DNA from: a virus
Direction: 5' to 3' (one strand)
Virus record (IMG/VR): IMGVR_UViG_3300034073_002465
Location: 1 to 40,052 of that record
Length of the DNA: 40,052 nucleotides
Of the stretch, positions 23,701 to 29,905 are shown piece by piece. The position numbers and the translations under genes were made by a program. Under the pieces are notes generated by a model that saw only the letters and a list, made by a program, of their open reading frames with translations, was not told the DNA's origin and ran no database searches. Position 1 is the stretch's first letter; every line of letters begins with the position of its first letter.

Positions 23701-25105
23701 GTGGGGAGGCAAAGAGCCGACGACCGGAGCCGAGCAGGCCTTGGTGACACGCCAGTCTATCAACATGATGGAGGAGCAGCTCGCCAAGTACGCCAACGTT
23801 CTTGAAGACGCCGGGTTCGCTGCCGCACAGGCTGCCATGACACTGACGCCGGAAGGCCTTGGGGGTCAGTTCTATCAGGCGGTGCGCAGCGTCGCCAACA
23901 AGGCGGAAAGGTCAGCAGAGAAGGCGGTTCGTGAAGCTGAAAGGCTGGACGGCAAGGACCACGGCCCCATTGAACGCAACACGCGCAAGGCACTGGCCTA
24001 TCTGTACCGTTTCCTCGCCTACCAGATGCTCAACGTCGCAGGTCTGCGCTTCGCCCGGTTCGCGGGCAACAAACTCAACCAGTCCCTCGGGTTCATTCCA
24101 GGCCTCGGACTGTTGCGCAAGTTCGAGAAAGACTACGCGGGTCCGATGAAGAACCAGGCGATCATGCGCAACCAAGCCATCGGAGCCATGATGGCGATGG
24201 TCGGATACAACGTCCTCAAGGCCATCGGCGATGAACCTGACGACGACAAGCGTGGCTGGGGCATCGAAGGCTCATGGAAGAACCTCACGCCAGACCAGAT
24301 CAAGCAGCTTCAGGCCGCAGGTCGCAAGCAGTACACCATCCACATCGGCGAACAGTCCTACAACTATGCCAACTGGCCGGTGTCCTCGGTGCTCGCCGCC
24401 ATCGGCACCATGGCTGACCGCATCAAATACTCCCCGGACAAGTGGAAGGAAACCTCGACCCTCGACAAGATCGCAACGGGCGCGTGGGCGGCTTCCACAG
24501 CCACCATGGACGCCTCCTCGCTGTCACAACTGGCGGAGGTGTTCGGCAGCAACATTCACACCCGTGACCCGGTCGAGGCCAGCGCAAAATGGGCGTCCCG
24601 GGTGTTCGGCAACTACGCTGGCGGCATGATCCCACGCGTCTTCAAGGACGCCGACATGATCCTGGACGGCAAGATGGGCAAGTACGACGGCTGGGAAAAC
24701 TTCGGGAAGGAGATTCCCGTCTATCGTCGCTACGTCGGTGGTCCGTTGCTCGACATCTTCGGCAAACAGGTCGAAGTGTCACGCACCCCGTGGAGCCGTG
24801 AGTTTCAGGTGCAGCCGCCCGAGCGTGAATATCGCCTGCTGGGCCAGCTCAACAGCAACGACTTGTGGCTGACACCCGCCAATCCAGGCGGACGCCGCGT
24901 AGGCCGTGGCAAACGGTCCCGCGAGATGACCGACGCCGAGCAGAAGCGTTACGTGACCCTCGTGGGCGACGGCTACCGTAAAGTTGTGTTGAAGTTTGGC
25001 GACCGTCTCGCCAAGATGGACCGCGAAGGGGCCAAAGATTTACTCGGCAAGCTGACCGCGCAGGTCCGTGACCGTGCCGAACGACAAGCCGTGACACAAC
25101 AATGA
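14747..25105 (+). CDS. Giant polyvalent virion protein, 3452 aa
   Basis: Probably an internal protein carried in the particle and delivered to the host. Regions by residue: 275-430, Gly/Ala-rich hydrophobic segments that could insert in membrane; 510-770, Pro/Glu/Ala linker; 973-1168, ADP-ribosyltransferase-like domain ('VYHHGGFD', 'GYDTVQYRNDF', 'YIALQEGQIKSADPVT', 'SPDIRFSKK'); 1301-1306, HExxxH metallopeptidase-like motif with Glu 1358/1359; 1566-2073, a large polyvalent module ('AQYQLPGSENYREV', 'IEEIQSDRHQQGREKG', 'GEGMKGFYD'); 2100-2800, helical; 2807-2841 and 3083-3231, hydrophobic C-terminal part. Domain names come from recalled phage polyvalent proteins. No T7-type RNA polymerase motif is seen. 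It is far longer than most phage proteins. Confidence 0.85.
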   Translation: MSPWEDIEADPEFGTLTPQEKVSLFDDWHKNTVNSFAEIDPEEVDLQGLKGFMASGQVKRRELLGEPVDPDQITQQYLTGLTERNKSQKQMLADYDALEKARFNLQDATLQKGVTSAGDRGMIISPKVQEILGKPKQQAEKEFEIARSKFTPELEQQAREAREAMRGERPVAVLGSDIYTDPSLTLDKEEYRRAVNGTSASPEAKMLALADFSSRRDEFAKNALRAFRVAGEAPIPGMESFASWEAKQPEETRVKSPESKALEYLRQMRGREGYRKLISAIGTGAVQGGADVASQAVGTAAMITGDRGLAQKAGEVQKGAEALSEVQKLEGDMSATGATTAGGVARLGVGMAPAIGAGLLTGGSLPAAALAAGAQTAGAQFPSTYNAMLEQGKSEEEALRASRGAALMSGAVTSALTALGGTSGVEALIRRSGEGFARGRVASILLGSIKEIPEELADEAASQVIESSLTNPDKPVSQVVDEFLGQAPDLALQVGLLGGAGEAFSSGGKTPPTSQPTEETEEPVVLGRTVQQVLDEADAVSARAVVQAEEAGSPLLAQAIAEQTAATVPEAQAETAEPSGQTEPEVAAEILPEKSPAVNAVTTEEQETLPLLPQEEGQAGESRTPAEGSIPAVTAEKMPDTSEVSSVAPSAGVERNRALIAQAATTNAGRAQVSANEYIQKAAAAPQPNLPPITTQGGEVEVQAAPERTVEQNPIAAMAAQAAAKARGEVKEVSAPLARMLQPSPPSPSAPSGLGAGAATTPQGAIESPTAPATAEDIADRINASSLSPATTYPSLVQDIKSLTEGRPARLQEVADALFEQPMQRPTAEKIARRLLDENAAEREVTASRDRRVAREMIGEEENQRGGEAPVSDDKAPLEKGEFVAWQDENGAMQEGVLTKISAGRNNLGEPMSEVTLETSEVVQVPRRELRPMASMRPDARDAEYLAAVEAGDMAKAQRMVDEAAKAAGYNVGPVYHHGGFDIQENAVPDTSRGFHMGTRQAAEERAFGKPVDDFIAEAEVTYDEGLGAWFWSSQGVDSYDVVDEDGFSSEERARRSLEEYASQEDFSGSDIEDLGKLTAAYLRVSNPLVVADQKADWDGVIKRAVSGGYDTVQYRNDFEDKGSTSYIALQEGQIKSADPVTYDDAGNVIPLSQRFQTTSPDIRFSKKPTNPVRDARAAAIKSLRGHLGEEVSVGVSAVDGINAMTSLQGAVPGVQKAWIGTREDFLADESLGRAFPGIRRELESPRGDQLEGLFDGGRAFVFINNVGVYEGDVRVAKEQSELTGEEVTPQQAAVQRVITHEGLVHRGFYALDKDTRRALFQWGAQNIYEAEMDAMAEEYGYADDWRTNERSREWIMEEILAKKIERLKAPPKSGPLKALWDILVSLWRKLTGSVQEVTLKDIQDVAKVLRTALELSENNVETRNGMPIRVEVAKGSLRPRFTSPLDATLSDTAKALRLMRDGPPATPVDLQQAYATAVRGKSSAMVSLDDLFAAAKASAPSLTEAEFGQQVQNLYNDNGAYVESAESPAVMKQSADRYNVRSSQGIPASYVMILETGRPMASMRPETPFYSKLSRVVSDKMPNRADVATIKGIITNPQTGIKAEELKWSGIVPWLDAQEGMVTKQAVLDYLASDGAVRLEEVRMGGQDRTIKPGAVFGDYRVIDDAGDLALERVDDGSFVRSGTAEQLADYLEIGTGESGAGTKYAQYQLPGSENYREVVLAMPVERRSMTEAAAVYYNTFVRRGGEPQWAELPESRRLQIITETPAEAFNEPPEYTSSHFPDVPNYVAHMRLNDRTDAEGQPGTFIEEIQSDRHQQGREKGYQGQRDRSLSVKWDANLQTWKVLNEEGRMVGGFQTEEAAKAAANKFASGIPDAPFRTTWPLQMFKRALADAVAAGKQWIGWTTGETQAERYDLSRQVDKIEVYPLEKSPGMVAITAYKDGRQAIRQDVARGSMADLIGKEAAQKAEQQIQQNNFATLEGDGLKVGGEGMKGFYDTILPKEIGKYVKQWGAGVVKGEAVTRKESFEESPISFDDSPVLVRQQTTPIWRVDITPSMRESIQKEGQPKFSLRPDAARRLNRAVWEAQEASGPIKDSEQTPLKDYPVHSFAQQSGKSRTDVAIQVVDELLKSGVPVNGLVDAINSYELHRQLGIERDPDMLGILLAEAMLRGDPNAFKAHQDIRSRIGRAQGTGAILHKDPRYQHLFLLEGMKDEQMQQARDILNANAPMNADEVSRLDAEAGRTAAAEDAGAVQDALEEDLLEIGEKGLSPKERTLWEKAKYLVARIGYLLKLGSGDAKPSLRFEFPDSEKQALSKLSADERQKELQRTRAELRATLGELLGQRKPRKVAGGVETIEGDLTTRAVADMVQRMQERLNIPVDTATAIDALTTTGNLKGQFENFISDSLISKVKSAMTPKQAPVKNLNSVIRQITSILADNLNLPKAQTAKESLGERALDTFGRVRSNEQMIREAWERSREGIRQYLAERAVEGKEGLTEEEAAEIEEAVDAQLDAIASSVPARMWARGQAYSLIRDALEGSKFGTNEDILRDPQAALKTVQDLLNSEVGKIGNVDPARWDSDQAYIVAAFNSLVADLKERKAKAEARRAGKTRSGLMTGSDKKTLTSLIEQARKRSGDKAPLLPDSATWTKIFSGSPQSQEAKAREMLDYMKADPLLANLTAAEQQQLADMFARRWEKKRKELLEAKVASILKARNATPKGKNAAKDAVPKFIQAINRGELTNDVIAEEIAEKFGFEKLTEGEKKTLERLSRELQEPNLPQHEKTAKIDEMAKIIAKKTRMSMAEILSAWWVTSVLSGPRTAFTIGLAASNGAFEVLGHAVSTVLNANWNGRRAEGLAATGQALTNYFKSWPRAIQLAWQYVLTGDKKLLSAMDPAYSQFFETGRNNPLSVGWRLSQSKNPVARATGRFMHFFEKLLSALDLFTATTTRHGMLPISYYLNQKVYDKARAASETDLANYRKKVIDLWWGGKEPTTGAEQALVTRQSINMMEEQLAKYANVLEDAGFAAAQAAMTLTPEGLGGQFYQAVRSVANKAERSAEKAVREAERLDGKDHGPIERNTRKALAYLYRFLAYQMLNVAGLRFARFAGNKLNQSLGFIPGLGLLRKFEKDYAGPMKNQAIMRNQAIGAMMAMVGYNVLKAIGDEPDDDKRGWGIEGSWKNLTPDQIKQLQAAGRKQYTIHIGEQSYNYANWPVSSVLAAIGTMADRIKYSPDKWKETSTLDKIATGAWAASTATMDASSLSQLAEVFGSNIHTRDPVEASAKWASRVFGNYAGGMIPRVFKDADMILDGKMGKYDGWENFGKEIPVYRRYVGGPLLDIFGKQVEVSRTPWSREFQVQPPEREYRLLGQLNSNDLWLTPANPGGRRVGRGKRSREMTDAEQKRYVTLVGDGYRKVVLKFGDRLAKMDREGAKDLLGKLTAQVRDRAERQAVTQQ
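17543..17562 (+). repeat. 20-bp repeat at a domain boundary in the giant gene, copy 1
   Basis: Encodes MASMRP between residues about 933 and 938, just before the ART-like region. The identical 20 bases recur at 19427-19446 before the next module. Confidence 0.75.
19427..19446 (+). repeat. 20-bp repeat at a domain boundary in the giant gene, copy 2
   Basis: Identical to 17543-17562 and in the same reading frame (MASMRP), directly before the module that begins 'ETPFYSKLSR'. It suggests the linker was duplicated when domains were added. Confidence 0.75.
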
Positions 25106-25668
25106 AACGACCACGCTATGAGAACGTGATGCCTCGCGGGGGCTGGAAATACACGGACCCGCTGACAGGTGTACGCATTGAGGACAATCATCTTGGGGCC
25201 GTGCTGGAGCGCGTGCGCCGTGCCTGGGCAGCCAACGAAGTCGAGCCGCCTCCGTCGTGGGAGGAAGAGATCATGGACTCCATGTGCCAGCAGAACCCTG
25301 ACTTGGACTGTTTCGAGGTGGGCGAGGTCGAGCGCACGATCACCATGGACGACATCTGGCGCTTTGCCAAGACCGCACAGAAATGGCTCGAAGGTGGCGG
25401 CAAGTGGGTGGACGCTGAAGAGTCAGACCGTCGTGCGGCCATCTGTGCGCAGTGTCCCATGAACGTCGTGGTTCACGGATGCTGGGGGTGCCGTGGTGCG
25501 ATCAAATGGCTGGCCGAGAGAGCCGGGATGCCGCCAGCCACTCAAAGTGAGGACAAGCTACAAAGCTGCAAGGTGTGCGGATGCTACAACAAGGTGGCGG
25601 TCCACATGCCTCTCGACGCAATGGATGTCACGGGTCTGGAGTTTCCAGAGGGGTGCTGGAAGAAGTAG
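25102..25668 (+). CDS. Cys-rich zinc-binding phage protein, 188 aa
   Basis: ATGA overlap with the giant gene. The N-terminal 'YTDPLTGVRIEDNHLGAVLERVRRAWAANEVEPPPSWEEEIMDSMCQQNPDLDC' leads to two cysteine groups likely to bind zinc: 'RRAAICAQCPMNVVVHGCWGCRGA' (about 111-134) and 'LQSCKVCGCYNKVAVHMPLD' (about 152-171). Similar Cys-rich proteins occur beside phage structural genes, but I know of no role. It is the last gene on the plus strand before the convergent accessory operon. Confidence 0.65.
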   Translation: MKRPRYENVMPRGGWKYTDPLTGVRIEDNHLGAVLERVRRAWAANEVEPPPSWEEEIMDSMCQQNPDLDCFEVGEVERTITMDDIWRFAKTAQKWLEGGGKWVDAEESDRRAAICAQCPMNVVVHGCWGCRGAIKWLAERAGMPPATQSEDKLQSCKVCGCYNKVAVHMPLDAMDVTGLEFPEGCWKK

Positions 25669-25770
25669 GAAAGGCCGGAATTGCACCGGCTACTTGGCAC
25701 CACTCGTAACTGACCTTGCCACAGGTATGTTTACGTTGAGGTTGCGTGTCACTGTCCACGCCGCTTTCCT
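25667..25770. other. Cloverleaf-like multi-hairpin region between convergent genes
   Basis: Closed by AGGAAAG (25667-25673) and CTTTCCT (25764-25770). Inside are GCCGG/CCGGC with a 7-base loop (25674-25690), TGGCA/TGCCA (25695-25721) and GCGTG/CACGC (25744-25761). On the minus strand the 5-bp/7-base arm abuts the 7-bp closing stem as a tRNA T-arm does, but total length is 104 and no anticodon arm is clear. It overlaps the ends of both genes and may act as a two-way terminator. Confidence 0.4.
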
Positions 25771-25907
25771 GTTTTCTTCTTTGGTTTCTTGCCGGTCTTC
25801 AGGGACATCCCGGTGATGCTCTGCGCGATGCGTGCCGCCGAGGCTTTGTTTTTGCCTTGGCGGAGCATCTCCTGATACACGTTATCGACTTCGGTTCCTT
25901 TGGGCAT
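25749..25907 (-). CDS. Small basic phage protein, 52 aa
   Basis: ATG 25907 starts 'MPKGTEVDNVYQEMLRQGKNKASAARIAQSITGMSLKTGK' and ends in a Lys/Arg-rich tail. The pattern 'V...YR.MLR.GK.KA.AARIA....TG.SL.TGK' recurs in small basic phage and prophage proteins of unknown role, possibly DNA-binding. It is the last gene of the long minus-strand operon, 13 bases after the previous stop. The longer upstream frame is not convincing. Confidence 0.6.
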   Translation of the reverse strand: MPKGTEVDNVYQEMLRQGKNKASAARIAQSITGMSLKTGKKPKKKTGKRRGQ

Positions 25908-25920
25908 ATGGTTGGGAGGG

Positions 25921-27165
25921 TTAGATGTCCACGTCGTCTGCGGCGGCATCGGCGGCATCCGCAGGAACTTCGACCGTCTCAGGCTCAGGTTCTCCGACGC
26001 TGTCACCACGGCTGATCCAGCCCGGGGTGGACACCTTGAAGCCGAAGCCAAGGACTTCCTCTTTCAGTTTGGCAAGCTGGTTCGGGCCACGCACGCCGAT
26101 GTCTTTGGCGAGTTCGTTCATGCGGTAGGAACCGACCCGCAGCTTGCGCTCGATCATGTCCACGAGGAAAGGTTTTTCCTGCGGTGGTTGAGGCTTGGGT
26201 GGGATGACTTCGGTCTGGACAACAGGCGGTTCGGACTCAGGTGCCGGGGCAACGGTTTCCACGGGTTCGAGGGGCTCAGGTGCCGGGGCTGACTCAATCA
26301 CGGGTTCGAGGGGCTCAGGTGCCGGGGCTGACTCAATCACGGGTTCCGGTGTCTTCTCAACGACCTGCGTTTTCGCCACGGCCTTCACTTCCCCCATCAC
26401 GATCTGGCGCAGGGAGTCGTCCTTGCACCCGTGGACAAGCACGGCAGTGGCAGGCACGAGTCCACCACGACAGCGCACCAGTTTGTCAGTGGGCCGCGCC
26501 GAGCACTTGATCCCTTCCGGGGTGGCTTCGTAACAGCCAGTATTCCACATGTCGGCGATCAGGTTGCTGTTGGCCCAGCCAAGGGTTTTGACACCGCCAC
26601 GGATGTAAGTATCGAAGTTCTCCTTCGGGTTGCTGTGAGGCGGCATGCCGAGGTCCTGGATCAACGGACGGATGGCTTCATCCGTGTGCATGGTCGGCGG
26701 GTACACGCCCACGGCCATCATGTATTCCTCCCCGGCCCGGTATTCGAGCTTGCCGTTCACGATGAAAGGCAGCGGCACGATGTTGCCGTAGCAGAGACGC
26801 CCCTTGGCAAAGTAGTCGTGCTGGATCAGGTTGAGCCAGTCAGGCTTGATCGGCAGTGAGTCCAGTTCCAGCCACAAGAACGGTTCCTTGTTCTGTAAAC
26901 GTCCAAGGTTGAACACCGCGCCGAAGAACAGGATGCCGCCGTCCATGGGCATGCCGAACTCAGGTTCGTAGAGCGCCTGGGCCACCGTGACCTCGCGCAT
27001 GTGCGGCTTCAGCCGTGCAGACTGCTCGGTGACCTCGACGATGGTGGCCGGGGTGGCGAAGAAGAAGGCCGAGTGATCGGTCAACCCGCCAAAGTGGATC
27101 AGGGTGTCGATGAAGGACGGCAGGCGGGACACGTCGTGTCGGGAGACGGGGATGGTGAGTTTCAT
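25921..27165 (-). CDS. Glycosyltransferase-like protein with Pro-rich linker and C-terminal helical domain, 414 aa
   Basis: The N-terminal 255 residues look like a phage glycosyltransferase: 'MKLTIPVSRHDVSRLPSFIDTLIHFGG', and 'FLWLELDSLPIKPDWLN' with E100-L-D102 where DxD would lie. A Pro/Glu/Ala linker follows (about 265-330) with an exact duplicated 13-residue unit (DNA 26262-26339). The C-terminal domain (about 333-395, 'FLVDMIERKLRVGSYRMNELAKDIGVRG') resembles a winged-helix or SAP-like fold, unusual for a sugar transferase. The loss of the first Asp of DxD makes activity uncertain. Probably in the same transcript as upstream genes. Confidence 0.55.
   Translation of the reverse strand: MKLTIPVSRHDVSRLPSFIDTLIHFGGLTDHSAFFFATPATIVEVTEQSARLKPHMREVTVAQALYEPEFGMPMDGGILFFGAVFNLGRLQNKEPFLWLELDSLPIKPDWLNLIQHDYFAKGRLCYGNIVPLPFIVNGKLEYRAGEEYMMAVGVYPPTMHTDEAIRPLIQDLGMPPHSNPKENFDTYIRGGVKTLGWANSNLIADMWNTGCYEATPEGIKCSARPTDKLVRCRGGLVPATAVLVHGCKDDSLRQIVMGEVKAVAKTQVVEKTPEPVIESAPAPEPLEPVIESAPAPEPLEPVETVAPAPESEPPVVQTEVIPPKPQPPQEKPFLVDMIERKLRVGSYRMNELAKDIGVRGPNQLAKLKEEVLGFGFKVSTPGWISRGDSVGEPEPETVEVPADAADAAADDVDI
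26262..26339 (-). repeat. Exact 39-bp tandem duplication in the Pro-rich linker
   Basis: Units 26262-26300 and 26301-26339 are identical and in frame, each coding 13 residues (PVIESAPAPEPLE). Flanking partial matches suggest slippage-driven length change. Confidence 0.9.
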
Positions 27166-27174
27166 GTGGAGATT

Positions 27175-28194
27175 TCAGAATCCAGCGGATTGCATGGCAA
27201 GTCTATACCTTGACGCCCCGGTGTCAACATTTTGGAAGAACTCCGGGGTGCGGTCGGCGTTGAATTGAAGGATTGCCACGCGGGCGTGTTCGTGTGTCTC
27301 GAAGGTTTCTCGCTGGTTTCGCCACAGCATGGTGACCGCCGCGTCGATGTGCTGTTGCGACGGCATGCCGGGATACTGCCAGCCTCCGGGAGGCATGGTG
27401 GACGGGTTGATCTGGGACACGTTGGTGACAAACTTCATCTTGCGAGTTCCCGAGCCGTCGATGTCAGGCAGTTCGCAATCTCCTTTGGCGCAGAAGATAC
27501 CGTTCTCACGGCCGAAGATGCAGTCTGGTATGTTGAGGTCAGTCTCCTGGATCGAGCGGTGCTTGAGGCCCTCGTTGACCGCGTTGGCGCAGGACTGGTT
27601 GCCGATGAAGAGTTCGCTGCCAGCGATCAACTCAGCCACTTCCAGCATGTTGCTGGTAGGGTGGAAATCGACGTAGCCAAAGGTCCCGACGAACTCACGC
27701 CACTCGTGATGCAGCCCGACGAACAGCAATCTGTGACGGTAGTGATCGACCACGTCACTCCACATGAAGAACGGGTTCCGATAGCGGTTGGTGCGGTTGA
27801 TGACGATGCGTCCCTTGGATCGTGGGGAAGGATCGACGTTGAAGAGCCACGGGTCTCTGCTGGTGAAGTCTTTGCCGATGCCGTGAATCTTGATCAAGTT
27901 GTTCAGGTGGGCCTGCATCAACGTCTCACCCGGGGTGTAAAACTTCTCGCGGAATTTCTCGCTGGCCCAGTCAACCTTGTCCTCCGGCCCGATGATTTTG
28001 ACCTCAGCAATGTATGGCTGCTTCAGTGCCAGCGGGGCGATCAGATCATGCAACTTTTGCAGGTCGGCGGGGGTGCGATATTTCGTGCCGCCACCGGGAC
28101 GCAGGCAGAGCGTGTGAGGGCCATTCGGGATTTGGCGGATCAGGTTGAGGAGGTACAGGGCATCCCCGCAGTCGCCTTGGGTGGAGATCAGCAT
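27175..28194 (-). CDS. Heptosyltransferase-like (GT9/GT-B) glycosyltransferase, 339 aa
   Basis: The N-terminus 'MLISTQGDCGDALYLLNLIRQIP' resembles the GD.GD start of GT9 enzymes. Near the C-terminal half, 'VDFHPTSNMLEVAELIAGSELFIGNQSCANAVNEGLKHRSI' matches their donor-site pattern ('..ELIA.A.LFIGNQS....IAEGL'). Sugar transfer onto a surface glycan is the family role; substrate unknown. ATG 28194 was chosen over an upstream ATG because GGAGGA lies ten bases before it. It follows the 52-aa gene by one base. Confidence 0.65.
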   Translation of the reverse strand: MLISTQGDCGDALYLLNLIRQIPNGPHTLCLRPGGGTKYRTPADLQKLHDLIAPLALKQPYIAEVKIIGPEDKVDWASEKFREKFYTPGETLMQAHLNNLIKIHGIGKDFTSRDPWLFNVDPSPRSKGRIVINRTNRYRNPFFMWSDVVDHYRHRLLFVGLHHEWREFVGTFGYVDFHPTSNMLEVAELIAGSELFIGNQSCANAVNEGLKHRSIQETDLNIPDCIFGRENGIFCAKGDCELPDIDGSGTRKMKFVTNVSQINPSTMPPGGWQYPGMPSQQHIDAAVTMLWRNQRETFETHEHARVAILQFNADRTPEFFQNVDTGASRYRLAMQSAGF

Positions 28195-28195
28195 T

Positions 28196-28354
28196 TTAGT
28201 TTGTCCTCCGCGCTGGGTGTGATAAATCAAGCGCAAACCTGAGCACGCTTGCTACCGATTTACGCAAACGACGCCGCAGCGAACAAATCGCGGCAGGATC
28301 AACCGCCTTGGCGGTCTGGACTTCGGCGGCTTCTGTCTTCGATGGAGGCGGCAT
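28196..28354 (-). CDS. Small basic protein, 52 aa
   Basis: ATG 28354 to TAA 28196. The sequence starts 'MPPPSKTEAAEVQTAKAVDP' and continues with a basic amphipathic helix ('CSLRRRLRKSVASVLRFAL'). Its stop lies two bases from the start of the glycosyltransferase gene, whose ribosome binding site lies inside its 3' end, consistent with coupling. Not recognised. It could be a small structural, regulatory or precursor-type peptide. The coding call rests on position and composition only. Confidence 0.35.
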   Translation of the reverse strand: MPPPSKTEAAEVQTAKAVDPAAICSLRRRLRKSVASVLRFALDLSHPARRTN

Positions 28355-28376
28355 GGTTGACGTGGGGTAATTGTGG

Positions 28377-28622
28377 TTATTCGGCGGTGCCTGCGCTTGG
28401 GTCGTTCGGCGTAGCTCGACATGCCTTCCACGAATCCCACCACCAAAAGAGCGGGTCGATCAGCCTGTGAATTGGATCAGTTGAATCATCCACGCAGAGC
28501 GCAGCCGGACTCACAAACAGCAGCACGATCAGGTATGGAGGTCCTGCGATGAGAAGCAGCGCAAGCAGCCCAACACGCCGAACAAAACGGATGCAGGCGA
28601 CGGCTCGAAAAGGATTTGTCAT
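28377..28622 (-). CDS. Small membrane protein, 81 aa
   Basis: A basic start (MTNPFRAVACIRFVRR) precedes a strong hydrophobic stretch 'VGLLALLLIAGPPYLIVLLFV' (about 17-37), then a Trp-rich soluble tail ('PLFWWWDSWKAC'). One membrane helix, or a hairpin kinked at the GPP. No SD is clear. It lies between the radical SAM gene and the glycosyltransferase. It may anchor or partner a modification enzyme, but no family is recognised. Confidence 0.4.
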   Translation of the reverse strand: MTNPFRAVACIRFVRRVGLLALLLIAGPPYLIVLLFVSPAALCVDDSTDPIHRLIDPLFWWWDSWKACRATPNDPSAGTAE

Positions 28623-28691
28623 GGTGTCGAAAGTTTGTTGCTCGCCGTCGCCTGATCCGAGTCGTTCGGTGTGCCATATAGTGAATCGCCA

Positions 28692-28707
28692 AACGTGGAA
28701 GCACGTT
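28692..28707. other. Palindromic hairpin at the radical SAM stop codon
   Basis: AACGTG-GAAG-CACGTT, a perfect 6-bp stem overlapping the stop codon of the radical SAM gene. Its CACGTT half resembles the GTTAACGTG repeats at 2899-2926 and 3053-3061. It could be a weak transcription stop or protein site. Confidence 0.35.
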
Positions 28708-29905
28708 AAATGAAGTTCACGTGTTTCGGCAAGCTCCCCACAGGCTGTGGGTCAGCCCCTTTCCAAATGGCATCCAGCGCACGGTTCTGTGCCCCGAAGA
28801 CGCATTTTTGACAGTGGACTAAGGGGTCAATGAGAGAGCGGACAGGCCTCCCATAAAGTTCATGAATCGTGTCCCAACGGCCAATGACGTACACTTGGCC
28901 TCCTTGTGAGCGGTTGGCTTGGTCAAGCAGCGTGACCGAGTCGCAGGGCGTTACGTCACCCGAAGGCCACAACACGGGGTGCGAGTAGCCAAGCAGGCAG
29001 CAGGTGTGCGGTGAAGGCGGTTTGTACTGCACCATGATGCGCGGGTCAACCTCCAACGCCATCTGTTCTAGCTCGGTGCAACGCTCAGGGATTTTCTGAA
29101 CTTCATAGCAGTTGGGTAACGCCCGGATGTATGTGAAGGGTTTGGTGCTGAGCAGTTCCTTCAACTTCTGTTTGATGAATGGCAGGCGGTCTCTGCCCCA
29201 GATGACCCGGGTTTCTTCTTCACCTGCGAGCAACGGAGTTTGCAAGTCTTCTGGGCGGCTGACTTTGCCATGTCGGTCTTTGGGGTCTAGGTACTGATCG
29301 TGGTAAACCCAACTTCCCCCTAAAGCCGTTAGGTCTGGATTGATGTCAGGCACCTCCACTTCTTCCCCATGGTCCCAAGCACTCAGGGAGATTCGCAGCC
29401 ACGTCAGTTTGTCCAAGGTTTCAGGACTGACGGTTTTCCACGATTTGCGCCCGCAAGGGTACTCCACCATGTTTTTGAGACCATTGCTGATCAGGCCAAT
29501 CTGCAACCCTTTACCATGAAGTAGGCTGACCAAGTCGTTGAAATCAGCGCCACAGGATTTGTCCCGAAAGAGGATCGGATTTCCACCACCGCTCAGGATG
29601 ACCGCTTTCAAACCAAGAGGGATTAACTGGTCAACATACACTTCGATCTGGTGCATGGTGAGTGAGTCTCCTTGACGGTTGGCTGTAGAGCAGAAGGCAC
29701 ATTTATGCTGGCAGGTGTCTGAAACAAATATGCCGCTCACTTTTGGAACACCGCGACCTTGATGGAGCCCGTCGATGATGTCACGGTGCCATGGTATTTT
29801 TGATGAAGTGCTGGTGAACTCGTTCAAGAGTTCTTTCATGGATTCGGGGGTCTCGTGATTACACGAGGCATTTCCACCGGGAAGCGGTTCAAGAGAAGGG
29901 TTCAT
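28706..29905 (-). CDS. Radical SAM enzyme with C-terminal Cys cluster, 399 aa
   Basis: C65-x3-C69-x2-C72 in 'SDTCQHKCAFCS' binds the 4Fe-4S cluster that cleaves S-adenosylmethionine. 'AVILSGGGNP' corresponds to the GGE motif, and strands 'GLQIGLISNG' and 'LTWLRISLSAW' fit the partial TIM barrel. C-terminal cysteines ('HTCCLLGYSHPVLWPSGDVTPCDS', later 'CQKCVFG') resemble a SPASM/Twitch auxiliary cluster used by peptide- or sugar-modifying enzymes. ATG 29905 overlaps the upstream stop as ATGA. The gene looks less GC-rich than its neighbours, suggesting separate acquisition. The substrate is unknown; not QueE by length or context. Confidence 0.8.
   Translation of the reverse strand: MNPSLEPLPGGNASCNHETPESMKELLNEFTSTSSKIPWHRDIIDGLHQGRGVPKVSGIFVSDTCQHKCAFCSTANRQGDSLTMHQIEVYVDQLIPLGLKAVILSGGGNPILFRDKSCGADFNDLVSLLHGKGLQIGLISNGLKNMVEYPCGRKSWKTVSPETLDKLTWLRISLSAWDHGEEVEVPDINPDLTALGGSWVYHDQYLDPKDRHGKVSRPEDLQTPLLAGEEETRVIWGRDRLPFIKQKLKELLSTKPFTYIRALPNCYEVQKIPERCTELEQMALEVDPRIMVQYKPPSPHTCCLLGYSHPVLWPSGDVTPCDSVTLLDQANRSQGGQVYVIGRWDTIHELYGRPVRSLIDPLVHCQKCVFGAQNRALDAIWKGADPQPVGSLPKHVNFI

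Noticed and set aside
14747-25105. N4-type virion RNA polymerase
   Set aside because: Size fits, but the T7-family polymerase motifs were not found and polyvalent-domain phrases occupy the centre.
27232-28242. Long plus-strand frame antisense to the heptosyltransferase-like gene
   Set aside because: Valine/aspartate-rich mirror-frame composition; the minus frame carries recognisable glycosyltransferase motifs and a ribosome binding site.
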